Under the pieces are notes generated by a model. It was not told the DNA's origin, did no database searches, and saw nothing but the letters and a program-made list of their open reading frames with translations. The translations under genes and the position numbers were made by a program. DNA of 64,000 bases, from NCBI GenBank assembly GCA_905250075.1, contig CAJNOP010000352.1, positions 124,001-188,000 of the forward strand, written 5' to 3'. Below, in pieces: positions 1 to 15,200 of the stretch (position 1 is the first letter of the stretch; every line of letters begins with the position of its first letter). The stretch is from Rotaria sp. Silwood1. Its lineage: Eukaryota; Rotifera; Eurotatoria; Philodinida; Philodinidae.

Positions 1-145
1 AAACATTTTTCAGCTAGGAATAACTCAAAACTGGCCTAATGGATTTATTTTTCGCTGGCCTTATCAATGTTTTCTGTCTGAGATCGATATCGTCACCTCA
101 CAAGTCTAATCAATCGTGGCACGATGATCGACAAGGTTTTCACAG

Positions 146-202
146 GTGTGGGTGTGGATGTGAAAGAAGAGAATAAGCACAATTACCCACATCCACACCC
201 AC
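146..202. repeat. inverted repeat of GTGGGTGTGGATGTG
   Basis: GTGGGTGTGGATGTG at 148-162 is followed 25 bases later by its exact reverse complement at 188-202, forming a 15-bp stem. The G-rich unit resembles the TGTGGG telomere repeat reported for bdelloid rotifers but is not a pure array of it. It may be a short mobile-element remnant. Confidence 0.6.
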
Positions 203-1173
203 GAAAAGATTATATGTGATACGATTAGCGGTTATTAGGCAAAGATGTGCCATCGCGATATTGGATGAGAATTACTATCGAAACTTAGGCCAACAAGAGA
301 AACTAGTCTTCCAAGCGACATTTACTTTTAAGAACATAAAAAAGCAATTATATATGTCAATCATTTAATGACATTTGAACAACAACTTGAGGTCTAGTGG
401 TTTCTGTAGGAGCTAGTAATTCTATCCATATTAGAGACAAATGTTTCAAATGACAAAGAAAATAGTTATCGAAGAAAAACGTATAATGATTGGTCTAGTC
501 CGATCAGTGTCCATTATGATTTTTTTGAGCAATGTGTAAAATAATGCTATTATTTACTTAAAAGTGAGAGGAATGAAGTTAAGGCACGCCAAGCGTGCTT
601 ATCTTAGACTAGACTTTCAAGCTCTTAGTCGTTGAGGTGCATTCAAGATAGACGAGATAAACAGCAGCTACAGCGATTTGACAAGGGTAATAACCAAGGA
701 AACGTCATTTTCATTTAAATGTATTACTGATAGTATAAGACTTACAAAATAAAAACTAGATTTTATAACATCAATATGAAAAGATATTCATATTTTGAAA
801 TCAATTATAATATTCAACAAAAAAAAAATAATGTTTCTTTGCCTTAATTAAGTAACAACATAGATTATTATTTATTTATTCATCATTTTTCATATTCTCA
901 GTGTTATTTTGTTGATGATTTGATCTCTTTAAAATATGAAAAACTTTGTTTTTTCAGGACAAAAATTTTCGATGTCATTCTATTTTTCTTAACTCTTTGA
1001 TAACTGGTTCTATACATAATAATCTTTTAAACGTTTTCTATGACTAGTAGGGCTAAATTAACAGAAATTCAATAAATCTTCAAAAAAGAAATTTCAATAT
1101 CTCATTGTGTACTTAATGTTATTATCAATTTAAAATGAATTTAGAATTTTAGTTGAGAAATTTGAATGCTAAA

Positions 1174-1320
1174 TGGGTGTGGGGATGGGGGTAGGGGTGT
1201 TGGTCCGGGATAATGTCTTCCATTCACGTCCACACCCACCCCTATATCTACATCTCATCCACTAGCACCCACAGCTACACCGCATCCACAGCAATACCTA
1301 CACTCTTACGCTCACACCCA
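1174..1320. repeat. G-rich then C-rich inverted tract
   Basis: A run of GGTGTGGGG/GGGGGTAGGGG-type sequence at 1174-1200 is followed by a CA-rich tract (CCACACCCACCCC and variants) to about 1320. The arrangement matches the hairpin near 146-202 but is less perfect and longer on the C-rich side. Confidence 0.4.
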
Positions 1321-4300
1321 AAATTTACCATTGTTTTGACCTTTTTTTTCTATCCATAATCTCATCAAATTTGCAATTAGATTGTGTTAATTTTAGTTTC
1401 TTATCTCTTTAATGACTGAAACTCATGAGTAAAATGAAAGTAAAACAGAAATAGACTGTTCACAGTGTCTTGATGCTACGTAAATAAGTTTCAAAATGAT
1501 TTCTTTTGGTTTCCAAACCTTTCTAATAATTTACTCACGACGATCAAGGAATTGAAATCGAAACTTTCTAATTACAGTTAATAATACGTTGCTGTTGGTT
1601 GAAAGTTTTTTTGTTTTACACCTTGACTTGTTTTTTTTCTGAAGGATGCGTATCTTACTTTTGTAACACGTCCAACCATTATCTTCCGTTGCTATTTGTT
1701 TTGGCTTATTTCCTTTTATCAGTTTTTAAAACTATTATCAAATAAGTGCTCTAGGAGAAGGACTATACATAGTAGCAAGAAAACATTCATCGAAGAAGAA
1801 GACGATGAGTGACGGCAAAGAACCAAAAAAACCTCATACTTATTCAATAGTATTCATTTCACGTGAAATACACAGATCAATATTTGTTTTTTTGTATGAA
1901 TTAAAGTGGTTGGAATCGTTCAAAATTAAACAATCATTAGCAAGAAGACATTTCATGGTATCTCTATCCGATGATTTGATTACTGATAGTTAACAAAATA
2001 TGACTGTTCTTCAAAAAGTTCTTGCATTTTATTTCCCATAGAAATCAATACAGTTTATATTATTACGTACTTGAGACAATTCTTCTTTCGGATAGCATAA
2101 AGATTGATAATTTTCAGTATAATTTATTTTTCAATTTAAATAGATATTTTAGAAGATTCGGCATTTCATCATGTTTTCCATAAAAAAGAAGGAGAAAGAA
2201 AAAATTTAATTTGTTCTTTTGAACTTCACACTTAAAAAATCTTCACGTTCCCAAAGGAATACTTAGAACAAATATTGGTTAATTTTTCACTTGCTTCTTA
2301 TGAGAAAAAGGGATCCTTTGAGATAGTCTAATGTGAATGCAAAAATCGAAATACTAGATATAGGCTACTTTAAATTCTGGTAAACACCTGCTTTTTCAAT
2401 TCTTTTCCACTGTTGTAAGCGTTACAAAGATTTCAAATAGTAATTCGAATAGAGTAAACTTTTACAAAAAGAATCTAAGAAAATAAAAATGAAATGCTAT
2501 AATAAAAAAATTACGACTATGCTTGAAACACTCTAAATCTTTTTTTATTTTGATAAATAAATAACATCATATACAAAATTTTTGCTAGAGAAATATTCAA
2601 GAAAATACAAAATCATTTTTTTGAGAACTTTTCAAAATATTGATCATCCTTTCTTTTTCCGCATAAAATATAAGAATTATTTCTTTAAATTAGATTCCTT
2701 TACAATTATAATTATTTCACTTCTTGAATATTATTAATACACGATGATTTTCTAGATAATATGATGAAAATATCTTTTTCCAATAAACAATTACATTTAA
2801 TCTCAAATTTTCATATTCTACATTAAGTTTAACATCTCATCGATAAACCTTTTATCGATCTCTTATAAGTGATCTGTATTCGAATTTACATCCGATTAAA
2901 ATATTCATATTTTATAAACTTTAGTTTTATTTTCGAATTATTTTTAGATGTCAAAGAAAAGTTAATGATATATCAAAAACAAAAAAAGCAGTAATGTAAA
3001 AATCTATCATTCAACATTATCAATTTACTCATATACAATTGTTAACATCTAATAGTTTTGTTATATACAGACTCCATTAGAAAAAAAAAAGCTTAAGATT
3101 ATTCATGCATTTTAATCTATGTGTCTGTATATACATTTAGACTGATCAATTTTAAATGACTATACTATAAAAAGTAGATGTTACTATTAACAATATAGTT
3201 GATTAATTGATACACCTTATTGCAACGAAAAACAAAAAAAAACAAACAAACGACATTTTAATGCTAATAATATTGATGAAAGATGTCTACATGACAATTA
3301 TCTTCATTCCAATATATATAAAAAAAAAAACATTAATATTGTTTGTATCTCTTGATTATTTTTTTTTGTCTATCAAATAAATTTATCTTTGATTTCAATC
3401 CACTAAGAAAAAAAAGAAAAATGACATTAACCTATAATTAACATTAATCCATCATCTTTTTCTATTGACAACCATATACAATGAACAACCTTAAGACATT
3501 GTATAATATCAACATTCACTTTTGTCATTAATTAAATAGATAGGAGGATAGAAAAATGTTTGAAAAAAAAAAAAAAAGAAAATTTTCATAATGATCATTT
3601 TTTTTTTTTTAATAAGATTCGTCCATGAAATATAAGCAATAAGACTCAACACATCGTCAGTTAATCAAGGTATGTAAATATATGATACACGCAATGAATC
3701 AGTAAAGCAGTCATACGCTTACTTGCCTATGTAACGTGTGTGAAACGATAAAGAGAAGTGACAGTTGTAATGTGTCAAGTCATTTATCAAGACATTAGAT
3801 GAATTTTGCAACTAAGTTAATCGAAATAAAAAAAAAAAGAAACGAAAGAAAAAGAATAAACAGAGTGGAAAAATTATTATTATGTAATTATATGATAAAT
3901 ATGTCTTTTGTTTTTGTATAATTATGATATTAGTTTTCAACAATAAAATTACATTACTCCGCCCTATTAAGAATGATTTATAAGGATAACATTTTTTCTT
4001 TTTTGGTCTCATTTATTGAAAAAATTTTTCAATAGAAACAAACAAAAAAAAATCGAATTATTTAATAGGTATATTAGTGAGAAATGATCTGCATGCTTGA
4101 TGATTCGTTGCAATATATACGATCATATTAAAGCTGGTGCAAAAGAGAATATCAAATATAAACGAATAAGAAAGAAACATATTATATTATATTTCTCGCT
4201 TTTTTTTTTTTTTTGTTGCTTTCTCTTCCCTTTCCCGTACACAACCAATCGTGTGTGTAAAGGCCAACTATTCTCATTCTTTACCACCATCATCGTCGTT

Positions 4301-4442
4301 TTCATTGGTGTTACAGAACCAACAAAAAAAAAAAAAAACATATATATATATATATATTTATAGTCAGTGAAAAACAAATCGTACGCATCATAATTACACA
4401 GGCACAACAATTATCCTTTACACATAGAATAGAGAGAGAAAC

Positions 4443-5064
4443 ATGGGAAGTAAACCTAAAAAAGATTTTAGTGTTGCATTTCTCTTACGAGATAATAATA
4501 ATAATGAATGTGATTATACATATCCTTCAAATGGTAGTAGTCCATCTAAATCTTCATGTTCATCAACAAATTGGAATTCAATTTCATTAATAAATAATCT
4601 TCAAAATAATAGTACATCAACAACAAATTCAAATTCATATTGGTTATCTGGTATGTTAAATTTTATTTTTAAAAAAAAATATATATATATTTAAAAGATC
4701 AATTCGATACAAAAATATCTTCATTACGTAAACATAAAAATGGTCGAAAACCTCGTACACCATTTAGTACAACACAATTACTTGCATTAGAAAAAAAATT
4801 TCATCAACGACATTATTTATCTATATCGGAACGTGCAGAATTTTCATCATCACTTAATTTAACTGAAACACAAGTTAAAGTATATGATTTAAAAACAAAA
4901 AAAAAAAACATTTCAAAAATATTTTATTTTAGATTTGGTTTCAAAATCGTCGAGCAAAAGAAAAACGTTTATCAGAAGCTGAATTAGAAAAATATCGTTT
5001 TATACAAATAAAAGAACAATTAGCTAAACAATTTGAAATAAATTCAACATATTTTCCCTTTTGA
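4443..5064 (+). CDS. Msx: Msx-type homeobox transcription factor, copy 1
   Basis: Three exons (4443-4650, 4698-4879, 4933-5064) join in frame to a 173-residue protein. The introns are 47 and 53 bp, both GT..AG. The homeodomain begins with the Msx signature RKPRTPF, continues through LLALEKKF and [15 protein letters not shown], and ends with [15 protein letters not shown] (Gln at homeodomain position 50). The second intron falls exactly between QVK and IWF. Near the N-terminus, FSVAFLL resembles the eh1 Groucho-binding motif (FSVEALM in Msx proteins). The middle of exon 1 is Ser/Asn-rich. Msx proteins are nuclear repressors in neural, muscle and epithelial patterning. A closely related paralogue follows at 6824. 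I chose this start because the eh1-like motif follows it directly. Confidence 0.9.
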
Positions 5065-6823
5065 TATATATATATATATGCAAATTTTATTCTTTTTTTT
5101 TTTGTAAAACTAGTCTTCTTTGTGTCAGGCATCATGTTTTTTTTTTTTAAATGTATACACAGTATATAATGTCTATTTATTGACGATTAAAAGTTCTTAG
5201 TTTGGAAATAAACGCATTCGTTAATAGTCGATTAGCCTCATCAAGCGAATGGCAATTGACTCGTTGTGTCACGTCTCAAACATTTAATGTTTATATATAT
5301 ATATATATAAAAGAAGGACGGTTATCGTGTTAGAACAAACTAATGAGATAGTTAGTGTCGTTTGTTCTAAACAGAAACAAAATAGGAGAATACCAGATTC
5401 TCTATAGGTTTATGTTGAAACAATTGTCTGGTTAATCGATATTGTCTGTAAAAAATAACGAGAAAGATTTTTCTTTTTCCCTAATTGATTCATAAAAATA
5501 TGGTTTGTTAAATAGTATTTTATGTATATATATATATATCGTTAATTGTCTCTGTCTTTCTCATTTATCATTTTTTTTTTTGCCTACACGATGAAGATAT
5601 GACCATTAATTTATCTGAATTATATTGTTGTCATACTTTATTTTAAAATATATAAAGTCAATTGAAAGTTGCTTTGCATGTTTGAAAATGTCAAAAATTT
5701 ATCGATTCAAGTGAATAAATATTCAATTGACATGTGCATTGTCTACTTTATGAAAAAACAAAAAAAATATGAGAAATGAAGAATTAAAATTTACATTTTC
5801 GTTTTTTATTAATAAATCGTGACGATGTGCTTTTCTATATATATATATTAGAAGTGAGAAAAAACAATGATTATTTAACTGTAAGAATAAATGAACCATT
5901 CTATCTTTCTCTATAAAATCTTTTCCAAATCATTGAATCATCAATGAATATAATAACCATTTGACATTTGACTGACGATGAAATAAAAATGTATTTAATT
6001 TAATACTTTAATTTTTGCATAGTTTTAATTCTACTCTTTTTAAACCTCATCTGTTTTTTTTTTATGATATAATTATACGACTTGTATATATATATATTAT
6101 CTGTATTTGTTAAAAGATGCCGATATCCGTTCATTAGGGCATCTGGGTAGAAATAGAATATTATGATGGATCTAGATCGTTTTCATCAAACGATTCACTT
6201 CCGTTAAGCTAACATCTAATATAGAGATCATCAAATCAATCACATTTAATGATAGAATTTTTTTCGTTTATTATTTGGAAATCAAGAAGAAGAAAAAAAA
6301 ACAGTAGCCAACCATATAAAATCAAAGATGAATTTGTCATTTTACCTGGTAGGTAACTAAATTATTCGGATTTGCTAATATAGACGAATAATGATCATTT
6401 GATATGTCATTTTTTTATTTTGATTAATATCCTCTACTTATTTCTTTGCCCTTCATAAAAGAAAGAGTGTGTTTATGATAATTAAAAAGTATTTTTTTTT
6501 TTTTCGAGGCTGCCTAAAGAAAGGCAATTTCCTTTGATACTAAAAAAAAAATCCATATTTCCGTCACTCAGGGATAAGCTCTTGTTTCCTTTTTTTTTTT
6601 TCTTTCTTCCCAATCAATCGAAGAGAAAGAAAAAGAAATAATCACCTTTTTTTTTTTTTTTCTTTCTCGCTTCTTTTTTTTTTATTCGTCCAATAAATAA
6701 TTTTCTTCGTCTTAGTTCAATGCTCAAACCAATCATATTTTTTCTTTCGACGATAGGAAAAAAAAAAAAGAAGAAGAAAGCTAGAATTTGATTTCACAAA
6801 TTATTCATATCTAATAAAAATCT
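5065..6823. other. spacer between the two Msx genes
   Basis: No gene was found. The stretch consists of AT-rich sequence, (TA)n runs and long poly-T/poly-A tracts, most dense at 6490-6780 just upstream of the second Msx start. It presumably holds the 3' UTR of copy 1 and the promoter of copy 2. I could not assign a specific element. Confidence 0.5.
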
Positions 6824-7400
6824 ATGGAACCACCATTTAAAAAAAGTAAACGTCCAACTGATTTTAGTATACGTTCATTAATTGATTCAACAAGTAATGA
6901 AAGTTTTCAATATTCACCAACATCATCATCAATAGGTAAAAATAGTATTATAACAAGATTATCTTGGTTACCTGATGCAGATATAATTGATAAAGCACGT
7001 AATAATGAATTACCTAAAATAAATGCTAAAATATGTTCATTACGTAAACATAAACAAAATCGTAAACCACGAACACCATTTACAACATCACAATTACTTG
7101 CATTAGAAAAAAAATTTCGTGATAAACAATATTTAACAATAGCTGAACGTGCTGAATTTTCATCATCACTTAATTTAACTGAAACACAAGTTAAAGTATG
7201 ATTTAAAAAAAAAGAAACATTTCAAAAATATTTTATTTTAGATTTGGTTTCAAAATCGTCGAGCAAAAGAAAAACGTTTAGCTGAAGCTGATACAGAAAA
7301 ATATCGTTTAATACAAATGAAAGAATATGCTACAAATATGTTTCAGCATCATTCATTGTACAATTTTATTTCACCTTCAACTACAACATGTTCATCATAA
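6824..7400 (+). CDS. Msx: Msx-type homeobox transcription factor, copy 2
   Basis: Two exons (6824-7195, 7242-7400) join across a 46-bp GT..AG intron to a 176-residue protein. The homeodomain ([19 protein letters not shown] ... [15 protein letters not shown]) is nearly identical to copy 1, and the intron sits at the same QVK/IWF position. FSIRSLID near residue 14 is an eh1-like Groucho-binding motif. Copy 2 lacks the first intron of copy 1. Outside the homeodomain and eh1 regions the copies differ strongly, so the duplication is not recent. A short acidic/basic linker (around residues 47-70) precedes the homeodomain, and the C-terminus is short. Expected role: DNA-binding transcriptional repressor in the nucleus. 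Confidence 0.9.
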
Positions 7401-8738
7401 ATGTAAAAAAAACAAAATACAACGGATATTTCTTTTGTTTTCTTTTTTTTATTTGAGAAACAAAATTCTAGTCAAAAAAAAAATAGACGATTATTATTAA
7501 TTTGATATGGACAGTAAAAACAAAAAAATAATAGTGCAACATCATTAATAAGTCATATCTATTGATAAATTATCGATACGAAATAGGCAGATCTTCATTT
7601 ATTTCTAGTTTTGTTTCTCTATTTGTTTATATTGCACGTTTCATTTTTTTCTTTTTTCTTTTCATAATAATAATTATTAACATAAGAAATATTGTCATAT
7701 TTCTGATGTTTAGTTTTTATTTTAATGATTCTTGATCAACTAAAATATGCGCCTAATTAATGTTGTCAATTGAATTGTGTGAATGTAAATGATCTATACA
7801 ACCTTTTGCTGACGACAAGCAGCCACACCCCATAGAAACTTTAACTATAACAACAGGCACGTCTCATTTGTGTTTATATCCAAGAGTATGTATGAACTCT
7901 CCCTCTCCCTCTCACACACACATATATATATATATACACTAATCACCATCAATAGATCGAGTTTCAAGCAAAAAATCATTTAGGCCAAAAGGTCAACATA
8001 TCGAATGCGATCTATGTCTATCATATAGATATATATTTGACATGTATACATTGTCTTGTTATTTTGTTGTCAAATCGATGAGTATCTATTTGATTCAATG
8101 AACTTCAAAGACATTGAATCAATTATGTCTCTCCACCTATCTAATGAAATGATAATAAGCATATATATATATATATATTTTTTAACAAAAAGAAACAATT
8201 ATTCGGTGAATATCCATAGAATATTGGTAAAGATTTTGTCTAATGATAGAAAACAATAAACAGAGATATGATCAATAAGAAGAAAATAAAAGATGAAACA
8301 AGATTGTCAATAGATATCAGATGAGAAATTCTTTATTTTGTCTTATGTCCATCTGATCAGATGATTAGATAGTTTTTAAAATCTATACTCATATGATTAT
8401 AGACTAATAATCTGTATGGGAACACTTTTCATAATCGAACTCGAATCAAAATATAACTGATTATTACATGTTCAATCGTACGGTAAAACTTTCTTGTGTC
8501 GCTGCTTGTCTTAATCCGTTAGCAAATAACGATCAAGTTTGAAATGTTTCTTTTTTGATTGTAAACGATGCAAAATAATAGAAGATGATTCCATCAATGA
8601 TAACTTTTTTTTTTTATTTTGCTTTGCTTTGTTTTTAATCAATATCATGATATACATACAGAATGAACGATAACAAATAAAGGAAAAAAAAAGGAATTCT
8701 TAATAGAACATCATTATATAACAAGGTCAGTATTCATC
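7401..8738. other. intergenic stretch between convergent genes
   Basis: No gene was recognised. A small open frame at 8056-8259 runs through a (TA)n tract and has no domain. CT/CA microsatellite at about 7898-7945. The flanking genes converge here, so both 3' UTRs probably lie in this stretch. Confidence 0.5.
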
Positions 8739-10167
<1,429 letters not shown>

Positions 10168-12228
10168 GACAAGTAGAAAAATAGAAGTTTAAATTTCTAC
10201 AATACATATATATATATATATCAAATAAAATCATATGAATAACATTCAATAAATAATTCTCAAAAATCTAACTGAATATAAAATAATAATTTTGTTTTTT
10301 TTTTGTTTTTATTTAATTAAATTTTTTTTTTTTTATACATAAATCAAATAACAAGATAGAATATACTTTTTGACTCATGCTGCTCAATCATATCAATAGT
10401 TGATCATCTCATGTTCGAATTCAAAACATATCAAAAGATAAAGAAGAATAAATTTGTTCTTAATCATCACTCAATATGTACAATCCTACAAATATAAAAA
10501 TATGACTTTTCGTATAAAAAAAAACGTTTTTTAATATTCTCAATGAAGAAAAAATAATAAAAAAAAAAAAACCTGCCTGCTCGTTATTATTATTTATTTT
10601 GATCTTGTAAATAAACTTACAAGTTCTTCTTCTTTGTCATTTGTTTAAAAATCATTTGCTTGTAAATCCAATCATCTACAAAAAACCAAAAATAAAAGAA
10701 AGATTAACTTTTTTTTCTTTTTTCTTGAAGATAGTAACTAGAAAATTCATTAAGATTCGCGAAAACATGAAAAATTTAACCTAAGAAAATAGATAATGTG
10801 AAACACGATATAACTATTGTGGTTATTCACAGGAGATTTCTTTGTTCTATCTATTTTAGGATATATTTCTTCGCTATTCTTTCAATCTGTCATCAATTAC
10901 CAAGGTATCTGTCATAATCTATGGATAGGGATCTCAATTTCTACTTCAACACTTCTTTTAGATCATATTTCATCAAAAAAGCATTGAAACCTATTTCTTT
11001 TTATCATATTCAAACAGGTTAAAAATAAAAAAAAAACAAAAGACAAAAACAAACACTTCAATATTTTTCTCGTTTATGTATATATATATTCCAATTTAGA
11101 ATTTATTCGAACCAACAGTAATAGTAGTAATAGCACGCGTTCTCGTTTTTCACATAAATATTCTCAAGAAACTGTAATAGTAGTGTAATGATATAAGTAG
11201 TTATAAGAATAATAGCAAGTTAAACAAAAAGAAAACTTAAGGAGATTGAATAACCAAACAAAAAAAAAAAAAAGGAGAAAAAAGTTACATATAATCGCGA
11301 GATACACTTGTAAGTAGTAATAATATAACGAAAGAAAACATTAGCAGCACCAAAAGATCTAGTGTTGCACTATAAAGAAAGAAAAGAAAAAGGACGCAAC
11401 ATTCTAGTTATTTTTTTTTTTTAAATAAAGTATCAACTAATAATAATAAACAGAACATTGGCTACAAAGAATTACATGATTTTGACAAAGAAAAAAGAAA
11501 AAGAAAAAGAGAGCAACAAAAGAAGAACCAAGACATACATGACAAGTTGCATAGACAAAATAGAACCCTTAACCATAAACGAATGGAGCATATATGTATA
11601 CAATGAAACAAATAGAAAAATATCCAGACTAGATAGAATAGACAAAAAAAAAGAAAAAGAAAGTTGAATGAAAAAGGACACAAACAATATGAAAAATTAA
11701 GGACCGGGAGTGAACAAAGTTAGAAGGGGGACAAACGGCGGAGGGGGGAGGACAAATCAGCCGATGGTAACATGTCTTCTTCTTTATATGCTTTTTTTTT
11801 CTTCCTCTCTCTCTCTCTCAGACATACACACACACACCGGAACGATACGCATATAATAAACACTGTTCGAATAATAATAGAAAATTTCTCTTATTTTTGT
11901 TTTGTTTTCTGATCTATGTTATCACCGGCATCATAAACAGAAACACAAACGATAATGATGGTATTGACTGAAATGATGGAAAAATACTGCCATAAAAGAA
12001 AACACAAGATAAATGAAGTCACTGTTCTCAAATAAAAAACAAAAACAAAAACAAAAGAGAAAAGGCCATTCTACAGAAACAAAAAAAAGAAACGAGAAAT
12101 ACTGTTCACTAGTACATCAGATAAAACTGTACAAATTCACATAAACATGTAGAGAACTAGAGGCCAAACACACATAAAACATAAACTAAACGATTCGTAT
12201 TGCCAATGAATAAACAATGTTCAACTGA
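10168..12228. other. intergenic/UTR region
   Basis: No coding gene was supported. The segment lies between the hnRNP start (10167) and the zinc-finger stop (12229), so it should hold the hnRNP promoter and 5' UTR and the zinc-finger 3' UTR. It is A-rich on the + strand, with poly-A, (CT)n and (CA)n tracts around 11800-11840. Open frames near 11458-11687 are Lys- or Phe/Leu-rich products of low-complexity DNA. Confidence 0.5.
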
Positions 12229-15200
12229 TCAATTTGTTCCCGATTGTTCGTGTGAATCACTATCAACTTGTGCATTAGATATTGAAGGTGATGGTATACC
12301 ACCTGTTGATGATGAATTATCATCAGATGGTATCATAAATGATGATGATGGTGGTGCATCATCATATGTTTCACCTTTTATATCATTTGATAATGATGTT
12401 GTAGTACTTGGAAGAAGAAGTGAATTTGTTGTTGTTAAACCACGTGATGCTGAATGAACTGTTCGTGCATGACGTCGTAAACTATTCGAATGACGAAATG
12501 CTTTACCACAACTTGAACAAGTAAATGGCTTTAAAGTAACAAAAAAAAACAAAAACAAATTTACAAGAATGATTAGTTTTTTTTTGTTTTCATTTCTCTA
12601 TTTATACAAAATCATACTTTAACACCACTATGAATTCGTAAATGACAACTTAAATTTCCTTGTTGACCAAAACGTTTATTACATATTGGACATTCAAAAG
12701 GCTAGAATAATCAATTAGTTTGTTTGTTTTTTTCTATATTAATAAAAAAAAAACTAAAACTATACTTTCTTCTTGCTATGTTCTTTTGTATGATTTTCTA
12801 AATCAGCAAAAACAGGAAAAACTTTGTCACAATGTTGACACTAATAAATTTAAAACAAATCAAAAATCAAAAATTTTCATATATATATATATTTTACTTT
12901 AAAACCAGTATTTGTAATTTTTTGATTTCCATGTTCATTAATAATATGTTTTTTAATTGAATCATCATTTATTCCACATATCCAACATTGTTTTTCATTT
13001 TTTGCATGTGTTTGACAATGAAGTAATAATGTTTTATCACTAAATAATACTTTACCACATTCAGTACATGTACGTGGATCTAATTTACGTTGTTGTTGTC
13101 GTTGATGAATATTTAAATTATTATCATCATTTGATATTGTTTGTTGATGATGATTTGATGATAATAAATCATTTGTTGTTTGTGATATATTAATTAATGA
13201 AGAATTATTTTGTATATTTGTAGAATCATATTGACCACTTGTTGAAAGACGTTGTCGTTTAGTTAATGTTGAATGACGATTTAATGATGATGAAAGAGAT
13301 ACAGACGAATCATTCGGTGTCGTACCTTCTTTATGATCTAGAGATTTTTATGTAAGATATAAAAACAAAAGCAAAAAAAAATTTTGTTTTTTTTTTTTCG
13401 TTTTCTCATTTATTGCATCAGAGGGATCAAAGCTTGCAATTTTGAATTGTTAACAACATGCTTTTTTTATTCAGATTATTCTCCAAATCATCAATTGCAA
13501 TATGAGAAACGATTTAGAATGTTTTTTTTTTATTTATTTATTTACATACCTTCATCAATATGTGGATAAAATTGACTGATATTCGATGGACTTCCATTTT
13601 CTTTTTTTCGACTTATCTAAAGATATATATATACTTCAATGTAGAATCGAACCAAATAAATTATCATTCTTAACCAATCGACTATTTTAATCATATTCTT
13701 TAGATATTTATTCATTCGATTAGAATTGTAAGAAAAAAACTTCAATGAACTAATAAAAATATTTATTAAACATAAAAAATATTATCTAATTGAAAAGAAC
13801 TAAAAATTTTAAATTAATCTTTAATAATCTATAAGAAGAATATTTCATCTATCAGTCAGGGACGTACCTAAAGGAAAAAAGTGCGGGGGGGGGGGGGTCC
13901 TAGTATATAAAAGTTAATGCCGTCTTTACTTACTGTTTACATTTCCCAGTTTTTCGTTAAAAGTGATGACTGTGAGGAAAGGTTGGTGCTGCGAAGAGTC
14001 CGTACTCTCCCTCAGGTCACTAGAATTTTTCCACTACTTTTCAATAGTGGGGGTCTGGACCCCCCTGTCCCTTCTATCAGCTACCTTGTGGTATGAAGTA
14101 TTACTTATTGACAGATTCAATAGTCTAAGATCTTCTCTATAGAGTTTTTATTATATCATTATTCAGTATCTTGAAAAAGAAAAAAAAAAATTTATTTAAC
14201 ATACCACAAGATTTTGAACATCTGAAGTTGGTAAAATACGATTTGATGATGATTGAACACTTTTTAATGTTAATTCTAATGGATGATCAATTCTATCTTG
14301 ATTACTTATATTATCATTTAAATTACTAATTGATTCATTTTCAATTGTTGGAGATGACTAAAACAAAAAAGAAAAGAAAATATTTGAATCTTTTTTTTTT
14401 GTTTTAAATTTATACATCGCCATTATTATTTGTTGTTCGATAATTTGTAATAATACGTTTTTCTGGTGTTGATTTACGTTTTCTACCACTACCACTTTGT
14501 TTATTATTCGATTCTATTAATGATATTGGTGAAATATTAGTTTTCATTTGTGTAGCTGACATAGCAGCTGCCATTGGATCACTTAAGATTTTCAATAGAA
14601 AATTTCGTTGCATATTAGCAAATGTATTCATCATTGTATCAACATTATTACTATCAGTATTATTATTATTATTATTATTTTGACCTGTTGAAAATGATGC
14701 AACAGCTGCAGCATTTGCCATCATATGGGCAAGACGTAACGGAAGTAGATTTGGATTTGTTTCTTGAAGTAAATTTATTGATGAATCTGATGAATTTATT
14801 GTTGATGATGGATTTATATTGGATATAATATTTTTATGTGAAAATTGTGTTAAATTTTTTTTTTTTATTTTTTTAGATTTTATTTTTGGACTTGAAATTA
14901 ATCCAATTTCTTCTTCTTCTTCTTCTTCTTCTTCGTCGTCTTCTTCTTGATCATCATCTTCTTCATCTTCAATATCATTATCTTCATCACCATTGCACTG
15001 ATTCTTATTTGTTAAATTATTTCGTTGAATTTGTAATAATGAATCACCACCAAATGATGATGATGAATTAAAATCAAGAGATTTCGTTTGATCACAAGTT
15101 GTTCTATTTGTTGGTAGAATTGATTTTCTTCTATCATCATTTTCTTCATCAGATTCCTATGAAGAAAAAAAAAAGATATTTTTATTTAAGAAAATTCTTA

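Larger units (their letters stand above)
1..4442. other. gene-poor AT-rich intergenic stretch
   Basis: I see no convincing gene here. Short open frames, for example at 1805-1993, have no recognisable domain and no supporting splice structure. The stretch is rich in A/T homopolymers. It contains two GT-rich/CA-rich hairpin-like segments (near 146-202 and 1174-1320), listed separately. The last few hundred bases before 4443 are probably the 5' flank of the first Msx gene. Confidence 0.6.

Noticed and set aside
1805-1993. 62-codon open frame starting MSDGKEPKK
   Set aside because: Short, without a domain, homologue cue or splice context. Such frames are frequent in AT-rich spacers.
4097-4410. 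Overlapping open frames on both strands before the first Msx gene
   Set aside because: Both run through poly-T/poly-A and (TA)n tracts, giving low-complexity Phe/Lys/Tyr/Ile products.
11458-11687. Lys-rich and Phe/Leu-rich frames
   Set aside because: Mirror products of purine-rich low-complexity DNA with no splice partners.
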